Source: Pseudomonas sp. MM223 (GTDB lineage Bacteria; Pseudomonadota; Gammaproteobacteria; Pseudomonadales; Pseudomonadaceae). From it: 64,000 nt of DNA. The stretch spans positions 639,501-703,500 of the forward strand of contig OX352322.1 in NCBI GenBank assembly GCA_947090765.1. The letters are read 5' to 3'. A model generated the notes under the pieces. It was not told the DNA's origin. It did not search any database and saw only the letters and a program-made list of their open reading frames with translations. Position 1 is the stretch's first letter. Every line of letters starts with the position of its first letter. Positions 46,730 through 54,206 of this stretch are shown piece by piece. A program made the position numbers and the translations under genes.

Positions 46730-48463
46730 TTAGTGGCTGCCAGGCGTTTTTGCCTGTACCCCCACGTTGGCCTGTGCGGCGTTACGCAATGCTTCTTCAG
46801 CCTGTTGCCGGCGCAGGTGCTGCCAGTGTTCAAGTACGGCTGGCGGCGCCCACAACTGAGGCTCCGAGGCCTCGAAGCCTTCCCTTTGTTCTCTTTCGGC
46901 AACGCTGGCGCGTGCCAGTTCAAACGCCTGTTTCAGGTCGTCGGTCTGGTTCAGTGCTTCTGCGAACAGCGCATCGCCAAAGTAGGTGAAGTCGGCTTCT
47001 TCCGAGCACCCGAAGGACACGCGGTCGGCCCGGGCGGCGGTCATGATCACCGTGCGCTCATCCTTGAGCGGGGCGATGTAGCCCCCTGAATAGCAAGCCG
47101 AGATGACGATTACCTTGTCGCGGTCCTTCAGCGGCGCCAGTGCGGTGGCCAGTTCGTCGGCAGCAAGGTCGGCCAGTTGCAGGCGCGGCTGGTCAAGCAC
47201 CAACTGGTGGTCCTGGCTGCCATGGCTGGTGAGGTAGATGAACACCAGGTCTTCGGGGCCGCTGCGCTCGGCCAGGGTACTGGCGGCGCGGGTGATGTTC
47301 TCGCGGGTGGCCATGGGGCGTGTGGCCATGTGATCGCGGTGGTTGACCAGGGTCACCTGGCCGCGGGCGCCAAAGCGCACCTTGAGCATGTTGCTGACGT
47401 AGTCGGCTTCGCGCAGGAACACACTCTGCTGGCCATCGCCGGCCACTACCAGGCTGTACAGCTGGATGGGTGGCGCCGAGCGCGGTACCCGGGCCAGCGA
47501 CTCTTCCAGCAGCCGGCCCTGGTTGAGCAGGGCCAGGTCCAGCGGGTCGGGCAGCAGCTTGCCCTTTTGGTCGCGGATGCGCACGCCGTTGGCCCAGGTG
47601 CCGCCTTCGACCTGGCCGCTGGCCAGGGTCAGCCGCCCATGGCCATGGTAGGCATCGTTCAGGAAGCCGCCAATGTACGTGCTGCCGTCGGCCAGTTGCA
47701 GGCTGCCCTGGCCCGACAGGCGCCAGTCGACGAACTCGCCCTTGTAGTGGCTGCCGTCGCTGCCCAGCAGTTCGCCTTCACCCATCAGCGAGCCGTCCTT
47801 GAATTCGCCGATCCATACATCGCCATCGGCGTTTTCGTAGCGGCCACGGCCTTCCAGGCGGTTGTCCTTGAATTCACCGATGTACTGCTCGCCGTCGACA
47901 CTGTCGTACGTGCCGCTGCCTTGCAGCTGGCCGTTGACGAAGCGCCCGCTGAACTGGTTGCCGCTGGCATCGCTGCGCACCCCGGCGCCGTTGGGCTTGC
48001 CTTTGGCGAACAGGCCCTGATAGCGGCTGCCGTCGGCCAGCTCCAGCTCGCCCGCGCCTTCATACAGGTCGTCCTTGAACTGGCCGCGGTAGGTCTGGTC
48101 GGCTTGCTTGAGCGTGCCTTCGCCGTCGCGCCGGCCGTGCTTGAAGGTGCCGCCATAGTGGCTGCCTGGGGTGGTCAGGTCGCCCAGCCCCTGAAACAGC
48201 CCCTCGGCGAACTGGCCACGGTACACTTCGCCGTTCTGGCCATGCCATTCGCCCTGGCCATGCCACTGGCCGTCCTTGAAGCCACCGGCGTACCAGCTGC
48301 CGTTGGGGTAATCGATACGGCCCTCGCCCTGGAGCAGGCCATCGACCACCTGGCCCCGGTAACGCCCCCCGTCAGGAAGGCGCGCGTCTGGCGGAAGCAG
48401 CGATTCGCCATCGCCACAGGCGGCGAGCAGCAGGACCAGGGTAATTGGGAGCAGTGGACGCAT
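46730..48463 (-). CDS. MORN-repeat / C13 caspase-like peptidase lipoprotein
   Basis: A 577-residue lipoprotein with lipobox LLLAAC (Cys16). Residues about 31-295 form eleven complete MORN repeats and one partial repeat, each of the type DGS.Y.G.F.DG...G.G (examples NGSWYAGGFKDGQWHGQG and DGDVWIGEFKDGSLMGEG). The C-terminal half is a peptidase C13 (legumain/caspase-like) domain with the His in TSHGSQDH (H414) and the Cys in VISACYSGGY (C457). The ATG at 48463 is favoured because it gives a proper signal peptide. The protein is probably anchored to a membrane facing the periplasm. Substrate and role are unknown; MORN repeats may bind lipid or protein and position the protease. Confidence 0.85.
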   Translation of the reverse strand: MRPLLPITLVLLLAACGDGESLLPPDARLPDGGRYRGQVVDGLLQGEGRIDYPNGSWYAGGFKDGQWHGQGEWHGQNGEVYRGQFAEGLFQGLGDLTTPGSHYGGTFKHGRRDGEGTLKQADQTYRGQFKDDLYEGAGELELADGSRYQGLFAKGKPNGAGVRSDASGNQFSGRFVNGQLQGSGTYDSVDGEQYIGEFKDNRLEGRGRYENADGDVWIGEFKDGSLMGEGELLGSDGSHYKGEFVDWRLSGQGSLQLADGSTYIGGFLNDAYHGHGRLTLASGQVEGGTWANGVRIRDQKGKLLPDPLDLALLNQGRLLEESLARVPRSAPPIQLYSLVVAGDGQQSVFLREADYVSNMLKVRFGARGQVTLVNHRDHMATRPMATRENITRAASTLAERSGPEDLVFIYLTSHGSQDHQLVLDQPRLQLADLAADELATALAPLKDRDKVIVISACYSGGYIAPLKDERTVIMTAARADRVSFGCSEEADFTYFGDALFAEALNQTDDLKQAFELARASVAEREQREGFEASEPQLWAPPAVLEHWQHLRRQQAEEALRNAAQANVGVQAKTPGSH

Positions 48464-48572
48464 GGCGAGGACCGGGCAATAGGTCTGCCGAGTATGACGC
48501 AGAATGGGATCCTGAGACAGGGAGGGCATGGGCTGCTCCCGCCGGATTTACCATGGCTCGGGGGCGTGCGCG

Positions 48573-48726
48573 GTCCCTGTGGAAGCGGCTTTAGCCGCGA
48601 ACACCGGCGAAGCCGGTGCCATACACTGCGTTGCATTCTTCGCGGGTAAACCCGCTCCCACAAGATGTGCGCTGCATTTGAGCCTTGTGCAGAATCTGTG
48701 GGAGGCTGGCTTGCCGGCGATGAGGC
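48573..48726. repeat. REP cluster (mixed classes)
   Basis: Several REP-related hairpins lie in tandem: ggcttta-gccgcgaa, caccggcgaagccggtg, ttcgcgggtaaacccgc and ggctggcttgccggcga. They lie upstream of the MORN gene and downstream of the DUF3077 gene. Confidence 0.75.
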
Positions 48727-48746
48727 CGGTCTGCTCAACCTGAATC

Positions 48747-49007
48747 TCAGGTGAAATCCCCGGTCTGGCGATGCAAAAGTAGCTCAGCCAATGCTTTGGT
48801 CATCTGAACGTGATGTACCGCATTGACCAGCATGTTGATGCCCGGCTCACCGGCATTCGCGCAGATGTATTCGTCCAAGGTGTCTTCGATGCCAGTCATC
48901 AACTGGAGCGCGTGGTTGACGGCGTCTACCGAGGGAATGTCCTGGTCGATGGTGTAGAAGGGGCGGGCAGTCAGTGTTTTGGGTGGATCGGGGACTATTT
49001 TTTTCAT
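48747..49007 (-). CDS. DUF3077 small protein
   Basis: An 86-residue protein with KTLTARPFYTIDQDIPSVDAVNHALQLM and the C-terminal helix MLVNAVHHVQMTKALAELLLH, typical of the Pseudomonas DUF3077 family. It is soluble and of unknown function. The ATG at 49007 has no strong ribosome-binding site of its own. The leader contains a 4-codon mini-ORF with a good ribosome-binding site and a large inverted repeat, suggesting post-transcriptional control. Confidence 0.75.
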   Translation of the reverse strand: MKKIVPDPPKTLTARPFYTIDQDIPSVDAVNHALQLMTGIEDTLDEYICANAGEPGINMLVNAVHHVQMTKALAELLLHRQTGDFT

Positions 49008-49013
49008 GATCAC

Positions 49014-49260
49014 AACTCACACGTCGGTTCAGAAAATAGTCACCACTTGTCCTTTCTCACGGGATAGGGTGGCGACCGTGCACGGGGTGAGAAACCCGAG
49101 GACGTGTGAGCTCGGCCAGACCGAAGCCTGCCCGTGCACGGCTGCCATGACGAATGCCGTAATCACACATCTTCGGGTTTCTCACGCCCGGTCACCAAAT
49201 ATGGCGACCCTGAGACGGTATCCCTGAGATGTTTCCCCGACAATGGAGCGACTTCCGACA
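49014..49260 (-). promoter_or_regulatory. structured leader of the DUF3077 gene with mini-ORF
   Basis: Two arms, 49084-49109 and 49163-49188, are inverted copies (23 of 26 positions identical; core gtgagaaacccga). Between the arms and the gene, on the minus strand, aaagga (49055-49050) precedes gtggtgactattttctga (49046-49029), a possible 4-5 codon leader peptide. A self-complementary cgtgcacg also occurs twice. This is a candidate cis-regulatory RNA; the family was not identified. Confidence 0.45.
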
Positions 49261-49380
49261 GGCTCGTAGGATAATTCGCTAGATGCTCCAGGCAGAAGCA
49301 TTTGGTTTCAGGTTCGGAAATGTCTTACAGATCGGGGGATGGTGGCGAGGTGTATGCCGGGGAATTGTGTGGGGGCTTAC

Positions 49381-49668
49381 AGGTGCACGCCTTGTGTTGT
49401 TTGGCGCCTGTGAGACCGAGCGCCGCCCGCGCGGCGCTTCGCAGCACAAGGCTGCTCCTACATCTGTTTCGGGCCAATAACGCCTGAGACACAGGCGCGC
49501 GCCCCCTTGGCGTTCACCTCGATATCGTGCCGGGAAAACAAGGCGGTCGCGTGCTTTGGTACAGGCGTGACTGGCCCGAAACAGATGTAGGAGCAGCCTT
49601 GTGCTGCGAAGCGCCGCGCGGGCGGCGCTCGATCTCACAGGCGATGAACTACTCAAGGCATGCACTTC
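49381..49668. repeat. large REP-containing inverted repeat
   Basis: Arms 49405-49476 and 49573-49643 are inverted copies over about 72 bp with one mismatch and one indel. The arms contain the REP core gcagcacaaggctgctccta and a gcgccgcccgcgcggcgc palindrome. Weaker similarity extends outward to about 49381 and 49668. The 96-bp centre has no convincing gene. It fills the gap between the DUF3077 leader and acoC. Confidence 0.9.
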
Positions 49669-49707
49669 CATGCTCATACGCCATCCCCAGACATGCACTT
49701 CACTACC

Positions 49708-50815
49708 TCAATGCCCCCGCAAGAATTCCACCATCCTCCGGTTCACCTCTTCAGCCGCCTCCATCTGCACCATATGCCCGGCCTCCGGCAGCACCAGCAC
49801 TTCAGCCTCCAGGCCTTCAGCATGGCTGGCCGGGATGATCGCGTCCTTGCCACCCCACACCACCAGCGCCGGATGCTGCCCCAGCACCCCGCGCAGGTCA
49901 TGGCGCTGACGGTCACCCTCGGCAATGACCGATGCCAGCTGACGCAAGGCCTCATCAACACCTTCCAGGCGCTTGAACTTGAGCATGTCTTCCAGCAGTT
50001 GTCGGGTCACCAGCGCCGGGTCGGCAAACAGTTGCACCATCTGTGGCTTGAGGGCGTTGCGGTTGGCGGCGGCGACAAAGCCTTGCAGGTATTGCCCATT
50101 GATCGCCTCCCCCAGGCCGGCACTGGCGATCAGGCTCAGGCTGGCCACCCGCTGGGGCGCCAGGCGCGCCACATTCAGGCTGACTGCGCCGCCCATGGAA
50201 TGCCCGGCCAAGTGCGCCTTGGCAATCTCCAGGTGGTCGAGCAGGGCCAGCACGGTTTCGCTCAGGCTCATCCAGGTCGCCCCGTTGTAGCGCTTTGGCC
50301 GACTCGCCGTGCCCCGGCAGGTCCAGGGCGATCACGCGGCGTTCGGCGGCCAGCGCCGGGTGGTTGAACAGCCAATTGTTGAGGTCGCCGCCAAAACCGT
50401 GCACCAGCACCAGCGGCGTGCCGCCTTCTCCCAGCTCGAACCAGCGCAGCAGGCGGCCACCCACTTCTGCCTTCTGTGGGGCCGGCCCCTGGGCCTGATC
50501 GGCGCGCCCTTCGGCGACGAACTCGGCCTGGAAGCGCTGTACCACTGCATCGATTTCGGCTTCTTCGGCTTCGCCTTCTACCACTACGGCCAGCAGCGCG
50601 CCGACCGGCAGGGTTTCATCCGGCCTGGCTACCAGGCGGCGCAGCACGCCACTGAACGGGGCCTCGACGCTGCTGCTGATCTTGTCGGTCTCGACGTCCA
50701 GCACCTCGTCGCCCTTGTTGATTTCGTCACCTTCCTGCTTGAGCCAGGTGTCCACCCGGCCCTCGGTCATCGACAGGCCCCACTTGGGCATGGTCAGGGT
50801 ATGGATCTGGCTCAT
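49708..50815 (-). pseudogene. acoC: acetoin dehydrogenase E2 component AcoC (frameshifted)
   Basis: From the ATG at 50815 the first frame encodes a lipoyl domain (ETDKISSSVEAPFSG, lipoyl Lys) and the start of an alpha/beta-hydrolase-type domain (LVHGFGGDLNNW, GHGES). A second frame continues SETVLALLDHLE, GHSMGGA, LEAEVLVLPEAGHMVQME and ends at 49708. The break is at 50261-50270: plus-strand caggctc where cagctc would keep DLDELSET in frame. Length is 3n+1; restored, it is 368 residues, normal for Pseudomonas AcoC. AcoC transfers the acetyl group from AcoAB to CoA. It overlaps acoB by 4 bp. Confidence 0.88.
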
Positions 50816-51834
50816 GCGGCACTCCTTGCGGCTTCGATCACCTTGCGTACGGCTGCTTCGATCTTCGCCGCGTCAGGGATGTACAGGTCTTCCAGGGCAT
50901 CGGAGAACGGCACCGGGGTGTGCGGTGCGGTGACCATTTCGATCGGGCCCTTGAGTGCGCCGAAGGCCTTTTGCGCCACCAGCGCGCTGATGTCGGTGGC
51001 CATGGAACAGCGCGGGTTGGCTTCGTCGATTACCACCAGGCGGCCGGTTTTTTCCACACTTTCAAGAATGCTGTCTTCGTCCAGCGGGCTGGTGGTGCGC
51101 AGGTCCAGCACTTCGCAATCGATGCCCTGACGGGCCAGGTTGTTGGCAGCTTCAAGCGCCACGTGGACCATGCGGCCATAGGTGACCAGGGTCACGTCGT
51201 CACCATCACGCAGGAAGTTGGCCTCGCCGAACGGCACGGTGTACACCTCTTCCGGCACCTCGCCCTGCATGCTGTACAGCAACTTGTGCTCACAGAAAAT
51301 CACCGGGTCGTTGTCGCGGATCGCCTGTATCAGCAGGCCCTTGGCATCGTAAGGCGAAGATGGGCACACCACCTTCAGGCCGGGGATGTGCGTCCACAGC
51401 GAGGTGAGCATCTGCGAGTGCTGGGCGGCCGCACGCAGGCCGGCGCCGTACATGGTGCGCATCACCAGCGGGGTGACCGCCTTGCCGCCGAACATGTAGC
51501 GGAACTTGGCGGCCTGGTTGAGGATCTGGTCCAGGCAGCAGCCGGCAAAGTCGACGAACATCAGTTCGCACACCGGGCGCAAGCCTTGGGTGGCGGCACC
51601 GACGGCAGCGCCGACGTAGCCGATTTCCGACAGCGGTGCGTCCAGCACGCGGCCGGGAAACTGGTGATACAGGCCCTTGGTCACGCCCAGCACGCCACCC
51701 CAGGCGTCATCCTCGCCGGGCGCACCGGCACCGCCGGCGACGTCTTCGCCAATGATGAACACCGTGTTGTCGCGGCGCATTTCCTGGGCCAGGGCTTCGT
51801 TGATGGCCTGCTGGTAGCTGATCTTTCTTGCCAT
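50812..51834 (-). CDS. acoB: acetoin dehydrogenase E1 beta subunit
   Basis: A 340-residue transketolase-like beta subunit. It shows FIIGEDVAGGAGAPGEDDAWGG, DAPLSEIGYVGAAVGAA, CELMFVDFAG and LKVVCPSSPYDAKGLL. With AcoA it forms the ThDP-dependent E1 that cleaves acetoin to acetaldehyde and an acetyl-lipoyl unit. It lies between acoA and acoC. Confidence 0.96.
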   Translation of the reverse strand: MARKISYQQAINEALAQEMRRDNTVFIIGEDVAGGAGAPGEDDAWGGVLGVTKGLYHQFPGRVLDAPLSEIGYVGAAVGAATQGLRPVCELMFVDFAGCCLDQILNQAAKFRYMFGGKAVTPLVMRTMYGAGLRAAAQHSQMLTSLWTHIPGLKVVCPSSPYDAKGLLIQAIRDNDPVIFCEHKLLYSMQGEVPEEVYTVPFGEANFLRDGDDVTLVTYGRMVHVALEAANNLARQGIDCEVLDLRTTSPLDEDSILESVEKTGRLVVIDEANPRCSMATDISALVAQKAFGALKGPIEMVTAPHTPVPFSDALEDLYIPDAAKIEAAVRKVIEAARSAA

Positions 51835-51867
51835 GGTGGTTCTCCTGTTGTTCTTGTAATCCGCGGC

Positions 51868-52845
51868 TCAGGGGTAGCTGACGTAGACGTCGGTGAGCAG
51901 GTCGGCGGGCTGTGGCTTGGGATCGGACTTGGCGCGGCGCACGGCGTCTTCGATCAGGTCCTCGATGCGCGCGTCGATGGCATCCAGTTGCTCGGCAGTA
52001 AGCAGGCCGGCGCGGGTGGTCTTGTTGCGGAACTGCATCAGGCAGTCGCGGGATTCGCGCAGGTTCTTCACTTCATCAGGGGCGCGGTAGGTTTGCGCAT
52101 CGCCTTCGAAGTGCCCGTAGTAGCGGCTGAGCTTGACCTCGACCAGCGACGGCCCTTGCCCGGCACGGGCGCGCTCGATGGCAGCGCCGGCCGCCTCGTA
52201 CACCGCAAAAAAGTCGAAACCGTCGATGGTGACGCCTGGCATGCCGAAGCCGGCAGCGCGGTCGGCAATGTGGTCGCAGGCGACGGACCAGTTGGAGGCA
52301 GTGGCCTCGGCGTAGCCGTTGTTCTCGGCCACGAAGATGCACGGCAGGTTCATGATCGACGCCATGTTCATGGCTTCGAACACGGCGCCTTCGTTGGAAG
52401 CGCCATCGCCGAAGAAGGCCACCGACACGTCATCGCGGCCCTTGAGCTTGGCTGCCAATGCCGCCCCGGCCACCAGCGGTGCACCGGCGCCGACGATGCC
52501 GTTGGCACCGAGCATGCCTTTTTCCAGGTCGGCAATGTGCATCGAACCGCCCTTGCCGCCGCACACGCCGGTTTTCTTGCCATAGATCTCGGCCATCATG
52601 CCGTACACATCCACGCCCTTGGCGATGCAGTGGCCATGGCCGCGGTGGGTGGAGGCAATGCAGTCGCTGTCGCGCAGGTGGGCCATGACCCCGGCGGCGG
52701 AGGCTTCTTCGCCGGCATACAGGTGGACGAAGCCGGGGATCTCGCCAGTGGCGAATTCCACGTGCAGGCGTTCTTCGAAGGCGCGGATGGTGCGCATCAC
52801 TTCATAGGCATGCAGCAGTTGTTCGGTACTGAGTTGATTGGACAT
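51868..52845 (-). CDS. acoA: acetoin dehydrogenase E1 alpha subunit
   Basis: A 325-residue ThDP-binding alpha subunit. The ThDP motif is GDGASNEGAVFEAMNMASIMNLPCIFVAENNGYA, and RTIRAFEERL, GEEASAAG and STHRGHGHCIAKG are also present. The start at 52845 (MSNQLSTEQLLHAYEVM) is typical. It is second in acoXABC. Confidence 0.96.
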   Translation of the reverse strand: MSNQLSTEQLLHAYEVMRTIRAFEERLHVEFATGEIPGFVHLYAGEEASAAGVMAHLRDSDCIASTHRGHGHCIAKGVDVYGMMAEIYGKKTGVCGGKGGSMHIADLEKGMLGANGIVGAGAPLVAGAALAAKLKGRDDVSVAFFGDGASNEGAVFEAMNMASIMNLPCIFVAENNGYAEATASNWSVACDHIADRAAGFGMPGVTIDGFDFFAVYEAAGAAIERARAGQGPSLVEVKLSRYYGHFEGDAQTYRAPDEVKNLRESRDCLMQFRNKTTRAGLLTAEQLDAIDARIEDLIEDAVRRAKSDPKPQPADLLTDVYVSYP

Positions 52846-52867
52846 CTTGTTGTTCTCCAGGGTTGTC

Positions 52868-53923
52868 TCAACGCGGGTTTGCAGGGTGCAGCCGATGGCC
52901 GCGCGGGACGGCCAGCAGGTGATGGCGGGCGGCATGCGCCAGTACGGCCTCAACGTCCACACTCAGCGGGCCTTGGTGGTCGAGGGTGATGGTGGGCGTG
53001 TCGTGTTCGGCGAATTCGATTTCGCGCTCGCCATCCAGGGCCAGGGTGCCGCTGGCCAAACTCAGGCGATGGGCTACGCCGGGCGTAAGTGGGCCGCTGG
53101 CGGTGATGCCGCAACCTTGCAGCAGGCCGGGCGCCAAGGGGGCGAGCAGCGCCTGTTCGGCACCGGGGTTCAGGCGTACCCAGGCGCCATTCGGGTCCTG
53201 GCGCGACACCGGGCACCACAGCCCGCACAGGGCTGACAGCCCGATGGCATGGGGCTCGGCGAAACAGGCAAAGACTTCGCACAGGTCCTCGCTGCGGCTG
53301 AGTGCACGGGCACCGATGAAGCGCTGGGGCGAGACCGCCACTTCGACCAAGGCCCACTCGGCCAGCCCTTGCTCGGGCACTTTTACCAGCAGGCGCTTGT
53401 TGCGGCGCAGGCCGATATTGGCCGGTACCCGGCCGCTGGCGAGCAGGCCTCCGGCCAGGCCAGCACTGGTGGCTTCACGCAGTTCGGGGAAGGCGTTGTT
53501 GGTGCCGGTGGACAATGTCAGCAGTGGTACGTCACCGGCCTCGGCAGCGACCGCCTTGTGGGTGCCGTCGCCACCGAGCACGGCGATCATCGCCACGCCA
53601 CGCTCGACCATGCGCCGGGTGGCCAGGCGGGTGTCGGCAACGGTCTGGGTCAGCGGCAGGTCGAGTATTTCGATGGTTGGCCAGTGCTGGTCACGGGCGA
53701 CCGGGCCCTGGCTGGCTTTGAGCACGGCGGCAGCGATGCCGGTCATGTCGCTGGGTAGCAGCACTTGACCAATGCCGGTGGCACCGAAGGCCGCCAGCAG
53801 GCGCTGGATCGCCGCGGCTTTGTCGGTGCTCGAATAGAGCCCGGCATTGGCGGTCAGGCGGCGCAGGTCGCGGCCAGAGGCAGGGTTGGCAATGATCCCG
53901 ACGGTCGGGGCGGGTAGCGGCAT
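52868..53923 (-). CDS. acoX: AcoX, NAD kinase-like protein of the acetoin operon
   Basis: A 351-residue protein with the ATP-NAD kinase-like GGDGTHK motif (VLGGDGTHKAVA), an N-terminal GIIANPASGRD and LSTGTNNAFP. AcoX is encoded in many aco operons but is not essential for acetoin growth in studied species, and its reaction is unclear. It is first in the operon behind a perfect sigma-54 promoter. Confidence 0.93.
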   Translation of the reverse strand: MPLPAPTVGIIANPASGRDLRRLTANAGLYSSTDKAAAIQRLLAAFGATGIGQVLLPSDMTGIAAAVLKASQGPVARDQHWPTIEILDLPLTQTVADTRLATRRMVERGVAMIAVLGGDGTHKAVAAEAGDVPLLTLSTGTNNAFPELREATSAGLAGGLLASGRVPANIGLRRNKRLLVKVPEQGLAEWALVEVAVSPQRFIGARALSRSEDLCEVFACFAEPHAIGLSALCGLWCPVSRQDPNGAWVRLNPGAEQALLAPLAPGLLQGCGITASGPLTPGVAHRLSLASGTLALDGEREIEFAEHDTPTITLDHQGPLSVDVEAVLAHAARHHLLAVPRGHRLHPANPR

Positions 53924-53956
53924 GGCGCACCTCGTATTTTTGTTTGCAAGGGCAGG

Positions 53957-53972
53957 AGCAAGCGCGGTGCCA
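53957..53972 (-). promoter_or_regulatory. acoXp: sigma-54 promoter of acoXABC
   Basis: On the minus strand tggcaccgcgcttgct matches the consensus TGGCAC-N5-TTGCT exactly. It lies 34 bp upstream of the acoX start, implying a leader of roughly 20 nt. Confidence 0.9.
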
Positions 53973-54044
53973 GCTTTTGGTGGCGTGGCTGAAGTGGCCG
54001 CGCCAGAGCGCTTTGCTTGCGCTCCGGGGCGCGCCCATGGCGGC

Positions 54045-54108
54045 GCTGGCGAGACGCCGGGTGCCAGCGCGGGGCCTGGGCTGGCGAGACGCTGAGACGC
54101 AGCGTCTC
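54045..54108. promoter_or_regulatory. candidate AcoR upstream activating sites
   Basis: A 9-bp inverted repeat, gagacgctg (54086-54094)/cagcgtctc (54100-54108), forms a strong palindrome. A related half-site, gcgagacgcc, lies near 54048-54057 within gctggc...gccagc. Both are 80-150 bp upstream of the acoX sigma-54 promoter, the proper distance for enhancer-binding protein sites. Confidence 0.6.
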
Positions 54109-54206
54109 AAGTCGGCCGGTAATCACGCAGTGCTTGTCGGGGCATGCATGGAAGCGCTTAATGGCCGGACAACGATAAAAACAGCAACGAGAACCGGAGG
54201 GCCTGA

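Noticed and set aside
47590..48370. Periodic sequence that could be taken for a tandem-repeat or CRISPR-like array
   Set aside because: The period is about 69 bp and codes for diverged MORN repeats of 23 residues; there are no identical direct repeats with unique spacers.
49279..49838. Mirror-image open frames on both strands around the large inverted repeat
   Set aside because: They translate the same repeat arms on opposite strands and look alike for that reason only; no ribosome-binding site or domain is seen.
50920..52989. Long plus-strand frame opposite acoB and acoA
   Set aside because: Antisense shadow of two highly conserved enzyme genes.
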